Assembly: GCA_052390275.1 (NCBI GenBank) | Contig: JBQTHD010000022.1 | Location: 1 to 64,000, forward strand | Reading direction: 5' to 3' | DNA from: JBQTHD01 sp052390275 | GTDB lineage: Bacteria > Actinomycetota > Acidimicrobiia > Acidimicrobiales > AC-14 | DNA: 64,000 bases | Part shown: positions 55,001-63,170 of the stretch, in pieces | Layout: each line of letters begins with the position of its first letter | Position numbering within the stretch: the stretch's first letter is position 1 | Position numbers and translations under genes: made by a program | The notes under the pieces: model-generated | Seen by the model: only the letters and a program-made list of their open reading frames with translations | What the model was told of the DNA's origin: nothing | The model's database searches: none

Positions 55001-56214
55001 CCGGGGCGGAAGGACCGAGCCCGGAAGATTCCGGCGTAGCCGATGGCTCCGGCGGGGTAACTGCTGCTGCTGGGTTCGTCGCTTCGGGAGTGGCCTGTGG
55101 CCTCAAGGCCTCCGGCGACCTGGATCTGGCCCTGGTGGCCACCGACGATCATCGGCCGGTTCCGGCGGCGGCGGTGTTCACCGCCAACCGGGCCGCGGCG
55201 GCCCCGGTGCAACTGTCCCGCCACCACATGGCTCGAACCGCTGGTCGCGTCTCGGCGGTCGTCGTCAACTCCGGGGGTGCCAACGCCGCCACCGGTGCTC
55301 CCGGTCTGGCCGATTCAGCCCGAACCGCATCCCTGGTGGCTGCCAATCTCGGATGTTCCCCGGAGCAGGTGCTGGTTTGTTCGACCGGGCTGATCGGCTA
55401 CCGCCTGGATATGGACTCCGTGGTCTCGGGCGTCCCCAAACTGGTCGGGTCGCTCCAGCGGGACGGATCAGCGCGGGCGGCGCGGGCCATCATGACCACG
55501 GACACCGTTTCGAAAACCGTGACCATTCGTCATGGACAGGTGACGGTCGGGGGAATGGCCAAGGGGGCCGCCATGCTGGCGCCGTCGATGGCCACGATGC
55601 TGGCCGTGCTGACCACCGACGCAGCGGTGGAATCGGAGCAATTGCAGTCAGTTTTAGTTGACTCAGTTGAGCGCTCGTTCAACTGCCTGTTGGTTGACGG
55701 AGCCATGTCGACCAACGACACCGTCATTCTTCTGGCCAGCGGAAGGGCGGGGCCGGTCGACCCGGTACGACTGGCGGCGATGGTGGCCGAGGCCACGGAA
55801 TCCCTGGCCACCCAGATGGCCGCAGACGCTGAAGGGGCCACCAAGCTGGTCACCGTCCGGGTGGTCGGGGCGGTTGACAATGCGCAGGCGGCCAGGTCGG
55901 CCAGGGCGGTGGCCTTCAGTCGGTTGGTGGCCTGCTCCTGGCATGGCGCCGACCCTTACTGGGGTCGGGTGGTCAGCGAGGTGGGCGCCAGCGGGGTGGA
56001 GATGGCCATGGAGACCATTTCGGTCGCCTATGGGGCGGTCACGGTCTGCCGGGCCGGAGTAGCCGCCGACCATGACCGCGCCGCAGTAGGTGCCTACATG
56101 CTCGGCCGTCATTTGGAGGTGACGGTCGATCTGGGTCTCGGGGCCGGCCAGGCTCGGGTCTGGACGACGGATCTGGGCCCGGGATACATCGACGAGAACT
56201 CCGGGACATCATGA
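54997..56214 (+). CDS. argJ: Bifunctional glutamate N-acetyltransferase / ornithine acetyltransferase family protein
   Basis: Transfers acetyl from N-acetylornithine to glutamate, recycling the acetyl group; some members also use acetyl-CoA. FVASGVACGLKASGDLDLALVATD, AAVFTANRAAAAPV, VVNSGGANAATG and the self-cleavage region KGAAMLAPSMATMLAVLTTDA (cleavage before the Thr of MATML creates the two subunits and the Thr nucleophile) are present. C-terminal blocks CSWHGADPYWGRVVSEVG are typical. The GTG at 54997 overlaps the argC stop. The Ala/Gly-rich lead of about 20 residues is extra. Confidence 0.95.
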   Translation: MTGAEGPSPEDSGVADGSGGVTAAAGFVASGVACGLKASGDLDLALVATDDHRPVPAAAVFTANRAAAAPVQLSRHHMARTAGRVSAVVVNSGGANAATGAPGLADSARTASLVAANLGCSPEQVLVCSTGLIGYRLDMDSVVSGVPKLVGSLQRDGSARAARAIMTTDTVSKTVTIRHGQVTVGGMAKGAAMLAPSMATMLAVLTTDAAVESEQLQSVLVDSVERSFNCLLVDGAMSTNDTVILLASGRAGPVDPVRLAAMVAEATESLATQMAADAEGATKLVTVRVVGAVDNAQAARSARAVAFSRLVACSWHGADPYWGRVVSEVGASGVEMAMETISVAYGAVTVCRAGVAADHDRAAVGAYMLGRHLEVTVDLGLGAGQARVWTTDLGPGYIDENSGTS

Positions 56215-57086
56215 CTCCACCTGATCCACTGACCCGTCTCAGCCCCACTGACCGGGCCGAGGTTCTGGCCGAGGCGCTTCCCTACATTCGCCGGTTCCGG
56301 GGCCAGGCGGTGGTGGTCAAGTACGGCGGCGCGGCCATGGGGGACCCGGCTCTGGCGGCCCTGTTCGCATCCGACATCGTGCTCATGAACTCGGTGGGGA
56401 TTCGCCCGGTGGTTGTGCACGGCGGAGGTCCTCAGATCGGCGCGGTGATGAAGCGCCTGGGCAAGATTCCCGAGTTTCGTGACGGCCTGCGGGTCACTGA
56501 TGCAGAGACCCTCGAGATCGCCCGAATGGTTCTGGTGGGCAAGGTCAATCGCGACATTGTCGCCTCCATCAACGTCCACGGTCCCTTGGCGGTCGGCCTG
56601 TCCGGGGAGGACGCCGGCCTGCTGACCGCCAGCGCCCGGGCTCCGGAGTTGGGATTCGTAGGGGACGTGGCGTCGGTGAACCCGGCCATCGTGGATCGCC
56701 TATTGGCGGAGGACCTGATCCCGGTCATCGCCACCATTGGGAGTGACACCGATGGACAGGCGTACAACATCAATGCCGACTCGGCCGCCGGGGCGGTGGC
56801 GGTAGCTCTGGGGGCGGCGAAACTCGTCTACCTCACCGACGTCACCGGCCTCCTGGCCAACGTCGGTGACCCGGCCAGCCTCATCTCCCAGGCCAGGGTC
56901 TCCGATCTGGAGGCCGGCTTGGCGAGCGGTGCCTTCGGAGGCGGAATGGTTCCCAAGCTGCGCTCCTGCCTTCGGGCTCTGGCCGGCGGCGTGGGCCAGG
57001 CCCATATTCTCGACGGGCGGGTACCCCATGTTCTTCTGCTGGAGTTCTTCACCACCGCCGGCATCGGGACCATGGTGGCGCCGTGA
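56211..57086 (+). CDS. argB: Acetylglutamate kinase
   Basis: Phosphorylates N-acetylglutamate, commonly the arginine-inhibited control step. RRFRGQAVVVKYGGAAMGD, GIRPVVVHGGGPQIGAVMKRLG, GLSGEDAGLLTA, IATIGSDTDGQAYNINADSAAGAVAVALGAAKLVYLTDVTGLL and GGMVPKLRSCLRALAGGVGQAHILDGRVPHVLLLEFFTTAGIGTMV are the AAK-family landmarks. The N-terminal helix (RLSPTDRAEVLAEALPYIRRF) is the one that mediates arginine-sensitive hexamers. The ATG overlaps the argJ stop, and the stop overlaps the argD start. Confidence 0.96.
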   Translation: MTPPDPLTRLSPTDRAEVLAEALPYIRRFRGQAVVVKYGGAAMGDPALAALFASDIVLMNSVGIRPVVVHGGGPQIGAVMKRLGKIPEFRDGLRVTDAETLEIARMVLVGKVNRDIVASINVHGPLAVGLSGEDAGLLTASARAPELGFVGDVASVNPAIVDRLLAEDLIPVIATIGSDTDGQAYNINADSAAGAVAVALGAAKLVYLTDVTGLLANVGDPASLISQARVSDLEAGLASGAFGGGMVPKLRSCLRALAGGVGQAHILDGRVPHVLLLEFFTTAGIGTMVAP

Positions 57087-58240
57087 GCCTTGATCCGCGG
57101 TTGATGCCCACATACGCCCCCGCACCGGTGACTTTCGTTCGGGGCCTGGGGTCCCGTCTGTTCGATACCGAGGGCCGGTCCTACCTGGACTTCATCTCCG
57201 GTCTGGCGGTCACCTCCCTGGGTCATTCACACCCGGGAGTTGCCGCAGCCCTGGCCCGCCAGGCCAACACCCTTCTGGCGGTGTCGAACCTGTACTCCAG
57301 CGCCGTGGGCCCCGAGGTCGCGGGAACCTTGGACCGACTGCTGGGGGGCGGAGGGCAGGTCTTCTTTGCCAACTCCGGAGCCGAGGCCAACGAGTGCGCC
57401 ATCAAACTCAGCCGTCGTTGGGCTCGGGCCAAGGGCCGGGGCCATGTGGTGGTCTCGGCCCGGATGTCATTCCACGGGCGAACCATGGGGGCTTTGGCGG
57501 CCACCGGCCAACCGGCCAAACAGGAGGCGTTCGCTCCCATGCTGCCCGGCTTTCGCTACATCGACGTCGGGGATTCCGCCGGGCTGGCGGAGGCCTTGGC
57601 ACCCGGCGACGTGGCTGCGGTGATGCTCGAGACCATCCTCGCCGAAGGCGGGGTGATGGAGGTGGACTCAGCCTGGCTGTTGGAAGTGGCCGATCGCGTC
57701 CGGTCGGCCGGAGCCCTGCTGGTGATCGACGAGGTGCAGACCGGTCTGGGCCGTACCGGGCGGTGGTTCGGATTCGAGCACTCCGGGATCAGGCCCGACG
57801 TCGTCACCCTGGCCAAAGCCCTGGGCAATGGCGTCCCGGTGGGCGCCTGCTGGGCCCGCCGTGATGTGGCGGGGGCCTTCGGGCCTGGTGATCATGGGAC
57901 AACCCTCGGAGGCCAACCGCTGGCGATGGCCGCGGCGGGTGCGGTTCTGGCGATCATGGAGGCCGAAGAAGTTCCGGCCCGGGCAGCCCGGACCGGTGCC
58001 CGCCTTGAACGAGGGCTCAAGTCCTTGCCAGGGGTAAGCCAGGTCCGGGGTCGGGGGCTCCTGCTGGCTTTCGAGCTGGCCAGCCAGCCCAGCCGGGAGG
58101 TGGCGGCCGAGGCCCTGGCCAATGGCCTGCTCGTCAACGCGGTGACGCCCTCGGCCATCCGGCTGGCGCCGTCATTGTTAGTTGACGACAATGAAGTGGA
58201 CGAGGCCTTGGAGCTCATCGCGAAGGTGGTCCGGCCATGA
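57083..58240 (+). CDS. argD: Acetylornithine aminotransferase
   Basis: PLP-dependent class III aminotransferase making N-acetylornithine. SYLDFISGLAVTSLGHSHPGVAAAL, QVFFANSGAEANECAIKLSRRWA, SFHGRTMGALAATGQ, ALLVIDEVQTGLGRTGRWFGFE and DVVTLAKALGNGVPVGACWA, with the PLP lysine in LAKALGNG, are all visible. The 385-residue length is typical. GTG start overlaps argB; its ATGA overlap with argF keeps the operon continuous. Confidence 0.96.
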   Translation: MSLDPRLMPTYAPAPVTFVRGLGSRLFDTEGRSYLDFISGLAVTSLGHSHPGVAAALARQANTLLAVSNLYSSAVGPEVAGTLDRLLGGGGQVFFANSGAEANECAIKLSRRWARAKGRGHVVVSARMSFHGRTMGALAATGQPAKQEAFAPMLPGFRYIDVGDSAGLAEALAPGDVAAVMLETILAEGGVMEVDSAWLLEVADRVRSAGALLVIDEVQTGLGRTGRWFGFEHSGIRPDVVTLAKALGNGVPVGACWARRDVAGAFGPGDHGTTLGGQPLAMAAAGAVLAIMEAEEVPARAARTGARLERGLKSLPGVSQVRGRGLLLAFELASQPSREVAAEALANGLLVNAVTPSAIRLAPSLLVDDNEVDEALELIAKVVRP

Positions 58241-59169
58241 GCGTCGATCCTTTCGCCAGTGAGGGAGCGAATACCAACGGCGAACGGGTTCGCCACCTCC
58301 TGGAGGTCGACGACCTTTCGGGGGAGGAGTTGGCGGAGGTGGTGGAGCTGGCCGGGCTGGAGTGCCCGCCCCTGATTCTGGCCGGATCGACGGTGGCGTT
58401 GTTGTTCGAGAAGCCTTCTCTGCGCACCCGGGTTTCGATGGAAGCCGCCGTCGTTCAACTCGGCGGCCACCCCATAAGCCTGCGGTCCGAGGAGGTGGGT
58501 TTGGGCCGCCGGGAACCGGCGGCCGACGTCGCTCGGGTCCTGGCCGGCTACAGCCGGATGATCGGCGCCCGAGTTTTCGACCACGACACCGTCGCTGAAC
58601 TGGCCGAAGCGTCGTCGATTCCGGTGATCAACCTGTTGTCAGACCTGGCTCACCCCTGCCAGGTCCTGGCCGATCTCATCACCATCCGCCGCCACCTGGG
58701 CGGTTGGGACGGCCGGGTACTGGCCTACCTCGGGGATGGCAACAACGTGTGCCGCTCCCTCATGGCCGCGGCCTCGCTGACCGGACTGGTGGTGCGGGTG
58801 GCCACCCCCGATGGTTACGGGCCTTTGGCTTCGGGTGCCTCGGTTCCGGACGGGGTCGAACTGTTCGTCGATCCCCACCAGGCGGTGGCCGGCGCCGACG
58901 TGGTCTACACCGACGTTTGGACGTCAATGGGCCAGGAGTCCGAGGCCCAGCAACGAGGGGTTGATTTCATGGCGTTCAGCGTCGATTCGGCGATGCTGTC
59001 CCGGGCCGCACCATCGGCGGTTTTCATGCACTGCCTTCCCGCTCACCGGGGGGATGAGGTCACCGCATCTGTAATCGACGGTGCCCAAAGCGTGGTCTGG
59101 GAGCAGGCCGCCAACCGGCTGGTGGCCCAACGGGGGCTCCTCCTGTGGCTTGCCGGGGTGAGGATGTGA
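58237..59169 (+). CDS. argF: Ornithine carbamoyltransferase
   Basis: Makes citrulline from ornithine and carbamoyl phosphate. The carbamoyl-phosphate motif is FEKPSLRTRVSMEAAVVQLGGHP (SxRT as SLRT), LLSDLAHPCQVLADLITI carries HPxQ, and the ornithine-binding end is FMHCLPAHRGDEV with HCLP. WTSMGQE replaces the usual DxWxSMG segment with TDVWTSMGQE intact. The enzyme has 310 residues. It is between argD and argR with overlaps on both sides. Confidence 0.96.
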   Translation: MSVDPFASEGANTNGERVRHLLEVDDLSGEELAEVVELAGLECPPLILAGSTVALLFEKPSLRTRVSMEAAVVQLGGHPISLRSEEVGLGRREPAADVARVLAGYSRMIGARVFDHDTVAELAEASSIPVINLLSDLAHPCQVLADLITIRRHLGGWDGRVLAYLGDGNNVCRSLMAAASLTGLVVRVATPDGYGPLASGASVPDGVELFVDPHQAVAGADVVYTDVWTSMGQESEAQQRGVDFMAFSVDSAMLSRAAPSAVFMHCLPAHRGDEVTASVIDGAQSVVWEQAANRLVAQRGLLLWLAGVRM

Positions 59170-59741
59170 CCGCTTCGCGGGAGTCGGAACCGCTTGTGGA
59201 ACCCGGGAGCGATGACACTCCTGTTGGTCGGAGTCGGACAGCCAAGGTACAACGTCAGTATAAATTGACAAAGCTTCTTTCCTCAAAGGCGGTGTCCAGC
59301 CAGGCGACCCTGGTCGAGATGCTCGCCGCCGACGGCGTGTCGGCCACGCAGGCCACGGTATCGAGGGACCTGGAGGAACTCGGGGCAGTGAAGGTCCGGG
59401 TTGGTGGGGGTGAGACGGTCTATGCCATCCCCGAACGCATACATGACCGATCCCTTCCCCAGGATCATCTCCGCCGGGTTATGGGGGAGTGGGTGGGCGA
59501 GGTTGCCTCTGCCGCCAATCTGGTGGTGTTGCGCACGCCGCCGGGATCGGCGCACGTGGTCGCTTCGGCCCTGGATCGCGCTGGGTTGGCCGACGTACTG
59601 GGAACGGTGGCCGGGGACGACACCGTTCTGGTGGTGGCGGCCGAGGGCGAGCGCGGTCTGCGGGTGGCCCGGCGGCTACGGCTTCTCGCCGGCCTGCAGG
59701 AGGTGGCGGATGACAACGATCGAGAGGAGAATCTCCCGTGA
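59166..59741 (+). CDS. argR: Arginine repressor
   Basis: Arginine-dependent transcription factor. The N-terminal winged helix is QRQYKLTKLLSSKAVSSQATLVEMLAADGVSATQATVSRDLEELGAVKVRV with the TxATVSRDLxELG signature; the C-terminal oligomerisation/arginine-binding domain has VLRTPPGSAHVVASALDRAGLADVLGTVAGDDTVLVVA, where GDDT supplies the arginine-binding Asp pair. A 35-residue hydrophilic extension precedes it. The GTG at 59166 overlaps the argF stop. Its probable operator lies before argC. Confidence 0.95.
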   Translation: MTASRESEPLVEPGSDDTPVGRSRTAKVQRQYKLTKLLSSKAVSSQATLVEMLAADGVSATQATVSRDLEELGAVKVRVGGGETVYAIPERIHDRSLPQDHLRRVMGEWVGEVASAANLVVLRTPPGSAHVVASALDRAGLADVLGTVAGDDTVLVVAAEGERGLRVARRLRLLAGLQEVADDNDREENLP

Positions 59742-59815
59742 TGGGCGTACTCAAAGGCGCTGGCAGGTGGCATATCGGCGCAGCGTCGGGGTCAGCCATG
59801 GAGGTGAGTAGATGA
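59741..59815 (+). CDS. Candidate 24-codon ORF linking argR and argG
   Basis: The only gap in the arg operon (70 nt) is exactly filled by a frame starting at an ATG that shares one base with the argR stop and ending in a TGA that overlaps the argG ATG as ATGA. It would encode MGVLKGAGRWHIGAASGSAM plus four residues. The start has AGAGGAG about 10 nt upstream in argR. Nothing is known of such a peptide; it may only serve to carry ribosomes into argG, which also has its own GGAGG 7 nt before the start. Confidence 0.35.
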   Translation: MGVLKGAGRWHIGAASGSAMEVSR

Positions 59816-61032
59816 GGCGGGTGGTGCTGGCCTACAGCGGTGGCCTGGACACGTCGGTGGCCGTTCGCTGGATGATCGAGAACTACGGGGTCGAGGTGGT
59901 GGCGGTGGCCGCGGACGTTGGCCAGGACGGGGCCGATAGTCAGACCCTCGAGATCCGGGCGACGGCGGCGGGGGCGGTGGCCACCGAGGTTCTCGATTGC
60001 CGGGAGGAGTATGCCGAGGACTTCGTGCTCCCTGCCTTGGCCGCCAACGCCACCTACGAGGGCCGCTACCCCCTGGTGTCGGCGCTGACCCGGCCCTTGA
60101 TCGCCCGACACCTGGTGGAGGCTGCCCGGCGCCACGGGGCCACCGCGGTCGCTCATGGTTGTACGGGTAAGGGGAACGACCAGGTTCGCTTCGAAGTGGC
60201 CAGCCGGGCCCTGGCTCCCGATCTGGAGGTTCTGGCCCCGGTTCGGGACTGGGGAATGACCCGCCAGGACTGCATCGAGTACGCGATGAAGCACGAGATA
60301 CCCCTCAACGTGACCGCCGACCGGCTGTACTCGATCGACGAGAACCTTTGGGGTCGGGCGATTGAATGCGGGGTCCTCGAGGATCCGTGGACGGCACCTC
60401 CAGTTGACGTCTATTCCCTGACGGCGCCCTCGGCTTCGGCACCCTCGGAAATAACCATTGGCTTCGAGGCTGGCCGTCCGGTAAGTCTCGACGGCGTCCG
60501 CCTCGGACTGGTCGAACTCATCGCCCGACTGGGGGCCCAGGTGGGTGCCTACGGCTGGGGGCGGGTGGATATGGTCGAGAACCGCAGGGTGGGCATCAAA
60601 AGTCGCGAGGTCTACGAGTGCCCGGCCGCGCTGGCTCTGATCATGGCCCACCGGGATCTCGAAGGCCTGACCCTCGAGCGCGACCTTGCCCACGAGAAGA
60701 TCCGGCTGGAGCCCCGGTGGGCGGAGTTGGTCTACGACGGCATGTGGTTCTCGCCGCTCAAGGACGCCATCGACTCGTTCATCTCCTCTAGTCAACGTTG
60801 GGTGACGGGGGAGGTTCGCCTGGCCCTGAGCGCCGGCTCGGCCATCGTGGCCGGAAGGAGAAGCCCGCTCGCGCTCTACGACCACGGCCTCGCCACCTAC
60901 GACGCATCGGACACTTTCCGCCACGGCGATGCCGCCGGTTTCGTTCGTCTGTGGGGCCTGGGTGTGGCCACCTGGGCCTCCCGCCAGTCCCGCCGGGAGC
61001 AGCCGGTGCCGGAGGGGGACGAGCGGGAATGA
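59812..61032 (+). CDS. argG: Argininosuccinate synthase
   Basis: ATP-dependent joining of citrulline and aspartate. VVLAYSGGLDTSVAVRWMIE is the PP-loop (SGGLDTS), followed by VAVAADVGQD, YEGRYPLVSALTRPLIARHLVEAARRHGATAVAHGCTGKGNDQVRFE (citrulline/aspartate binding) and YSIDENLWGRAIECGVLEDPW. The C-terminal multimerisation helix is present. The 406-residue length is standard. The gene overlaps argH by ATGA. Confidence 0.97.
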   Translation: MRRVVLAYSGGLDTSVAVRWMIENYGVEVVAVAADVGQDGADSQTLEIRATAAGAVATEVLDCREEYAEDFVLPALAANATYEGRYPLVSALTRPLIARHLVEAARRHGATAVAHGCTGKGNDQVRFEVASRALAPDLEVLAPVRDWGMTRQDCIEYAMKHEIPLNVTADRLYSIDENLWGRAIECGVLEDPWTAPPVDVYSLTAPSASAPSEITIGFEAGRPVSLDGVRLGLVELIARLGAQVGAYGWGRVDMVENRRVGIKSREVYECPAALALIMAHRDLEGLTLERDLAHEKIRLEPRWAELVYDGMWFSPLKDAIDSFISSSQRWVTGEVRLALSAGSAIVAGRRSPLALYDHGLATYDASDTFRHGDAAGFVRLWGLGVATWASRQSRREQPVPEGDERE

Positions 61033-62492
61033 CCCTGTGGTCTGAGCGGATGTCGCGGCCGCCGGCGGACGCGCTCCTGGCGTTCACCACCAGCCTCGCG
61101 GTGGACGTCCGCCTCGCCGCCGACGACGTGGCGGGGTCCCGAGCCCACGTCCGGGGTTTGGGCCGATGCGGCCTTTTGGGTGAGGATGAGGTCAAGGCCA
61201 TCCTGCGAGCCCTGGACATGACCGAGAGCGAACTGGCCAGCGGCCAGTTCGCCTTCAAACGGGGCGACGAGGACATCCACACCGCCATCGAACGTAGGGT
61301 CACCGAAATCGCCGGCCCGGTTGGGGCCAAGATCCACACCGGACGGAGTCGTAACGACCAGGTGGCAACCGATCTGCGGCTTTGGGTCTGCCGGGAACTC
61401 GCCGAGGTGGCCCAGCGGGTCATGGACTTCCAGCAGTTGCTCCTCGAGGGTGCCGAGGCGGCGGAGGACACCTACCTCCCGGGCTATACCCACCTCCAGC
61501 GGGCCCAGCCGGTTCTGCTGGCTCACCATCTGCTGGCCCACGGCTGGGCGCTCGGGCGCGACGTGGACCGACTTCTGGCCACCTGCGAACGGGCCAGCGT
61601 CTGCCCGTTGGGAGCCGGCGCCCTGGCCGGCTCGTCTCTGCCCATCGATCCCGACTTCACGGCCTCTGAGCTGGGATTTCGCGCCCCCTTCGAGAACTCG
61701 CTCGACGCCGTGAGCGACCGGGACTTCGTGGCGGAAGCCCTTTTCGATCTTGCGCTGCTCGGCGTACACCTCTCCCGCCTCGGCGAGGAGGTCGTCCTCT
61801 GGTCCAGCGCGGAGTTCGGCTTCCTTCAACTCGACGACGCCTGGTCCACGGGAAGCTCCATGCTCCCGCAGAAGAAGAACCCCGATGTGGCCGAACTGGC
61901 CCGGGGCAAGGCTGGGCGCCTGATCGGAAACCTCACGGGGTTGCTGGTCACCCTCAAGGGCCTTCCGCTGGCCTACAACCGGGATCTGCAGGAGGACAAG
62001 GAGCCTCTGTTCGACTCGGTCGATCAGATTCGCCTGGCGCTGGCCGCCCTCGGAGGTCTGCTGGCCGCATCCGCCTTCAACGCCGATCGTATGGCCGCCG
62101 CCGCCGACGGAGAATCCATTGGAGCCGTCGATCTGGCCGAGTGGTTGGTATCCCGGGGGACGCCTTTCCGGGCGGCTCATGCCGCCGTGGCCCGCCTGGT
62201 CCGGCGAGCGGGAGAGGAGGACAAGCCCCTCGCCGAACTGGTCGAGGCCGATCCTGCCCTTGGGCCCGAGGCTGCCGAACTGCTGGGTCCGGGCTGGGCG
62301 GTGACCCGCCGGAGGACACCGGGGGGCGGAGGCCCGGGGCCGGTGGCCGCCCAACTGGACCAGTATCGCCTCAGGTTGGCAAGAGACCGGGCGCGGGCTC
62401 AGCCGGCGGTCGGCCTGGATGAGACTCCCGCGGTGGATCAGCCCGGCGTCAAGGCCGATCCCCATCCCCCACCCGCCGGGCAGAACGACTGA
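61029..62492 (+). CDS. argH: Argininosuccinate lyase
   Basis: Last step of arginine synthesis, releasing fumarate. GDEDIHTAIERRVTEIAGPVGAKIHTGRSRNDQVATDLRLW, YTHLQRAQPVLLAHHLLAHGWALGRD and the family signature GSSMLPQKKNPDVAELARGKAGRLIGN (catalytic Ser loop) are complete. The last 50-60 residues (after PGWAVTRRRTPGGGGPGPVA) are Pro/Gly/Ala-rich and extend beyond ordinary ends. The ATG at 61029 is set by the overlap with argG; the longer open frame within argG is discarded. Confidence 0.96.
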   Translation: MTLWSERMSRPPADALLAFTTSLAVDVRLAADDVAGSRAHVRGLGRCGLLGEDEVKAILRALDMTESELASGQFAFKRGDEDIHTAIERRVTEIAGPVGAKIHTGRSRNDQVATDLRLWVCRELAEVAQRVMDFQQLLLEGAEAAEDTYLPGYTHLQRAQPVLLAHHLLAHGWALGRDVDRLLATCERASVCPLGAGALAGSSLPIDPDFTASELGFRAPFENSLDAVSDRDFVAEALFDLALLGVHLSRLGEEVVLWSSAEFGFLQLDDAWSTGSSMLPQKKNPDVAELARGKAGRLIGNLTGLLVTLKGLPLAYNRDLQEDKEPLFDSVDQIRLALAALGGLLAASAFNADRMAAAADGESIGAVDLAEWLVSRGTPFRAAHAAVARLVRRAGEEDKPLAELVEADPALGPEAAELLGPGWAVTRRRTPGGGGPGPVAAQLDQYRLRLARDRARAQPAVGLDETPAVDQPGVKADPHPPPAGQND

Positions 62493-62536
62493 CCGGCCAC
62501 CTGCCCGCCACCAGCAGAAGAGCGGATGGCCCCCGG

Positions 62537-63118
62537 TTGACATCAATACTGGTTGACAGGAACTACTTCCGGCGACCACCCGAGGTCCTGGCCCCCGCCC
62601 TTCTGAACAAGCTGCTGGTCAGCGGCGATCAGGTCGGTCGGATCGTCGAGGTGGAGGCGTACGGCGGGTTCGACGATCAGGCCAGTCACGGCTGGAGGGG
62701 TCCGCGGCGGGCCAACCTCGCCATGTTCGGACCTCCAGGACATCTCTACGTCTACCTCTGCTACGGCATCCATCATTGCGTCAACGTCGTGTGCCAACCC
62801 GCCGGCGAGGCCGCGGCCGTCCTTATCCGAGGTCTCACTCCGCTGTCGGGCCTCGACGGGATGCGGGCTCGACGCCCGGGCGTCGCGCGAGAGCGAGATC
62901 TGTGTTCAGGACCAGGCCGCCTCGCGGTGGCGATGGGCCTCAACCGATCCCATGACGGCCTGGACCTGACGGCCTCAGATCGGGTCTGGTTGGCCGATGA
63001 CGGCCTGGACCCGCCGGCCGTAGTGCCCCGCACGGCCAGGATCGGAGTTTCGACCGCCACCGACCGGCTCTGGAGGTTCCATGTGCCCGGCGCCGCCGGC
63101 CTCAGCCGCCCCGGCTGA
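62537..63118 (+). CDS. DNA-3-methyladenine glycosylase, AAG/MPG type
   Basis: Removes alkylated purines from DNA. VLAPALLNKLLVSGDQVGRIVEVEAYGGFDDQASHGWRGPRRANLAMFGPPGHLYVYLCYGIHHCVNVVCQ holds the catalytic Glu (VEVEAYGG) and the YVYxxYGxHxCxNV motif. GPGRLAVAMGLNRSHDGLDL and the final RIGVSTATDRLWRFHVPG are also typical. At 193 residues it is normal. The TTG start is the only reasonable codon before VDRNYFRRP. It lies between argH and tyrS, the same order found around mpg in mycobacteria. Confidence 0.93.
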   Translation: MTSILVDRNYFRRPPEVLAPALLNKLLVSGDQVGRIVEVEAYGGFDDQASHGWRGPRRANLAMFGPPGHLYVYLCYGIHHCVNVVCQPAGEAAAVLIRGLTPLSGLDGMRARRPGVARERDLCSGPGRLAVAMGLNRSHDGLDLTASDRVWLADDGLDPPAVVPRTARIGVSTATDRLWRFHVPGAAGLSRPG

Positions 63119-63156
63119 CCCAGCTGATTATTAGGCAGGTCGGGCGAACAGGCCGC

Positions 63157-63162
63157 TACGGT
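63157..63162 (+). promoter_or_regulatory. -10 element for leaderless tyrS
   Basis: TACGGT, 8 nt before the tyrS GTG; the hexamer and spacing are the same as those before gmd. Confidence 0.5.
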
Positions 63163-63170
63163 CGCCGTTC

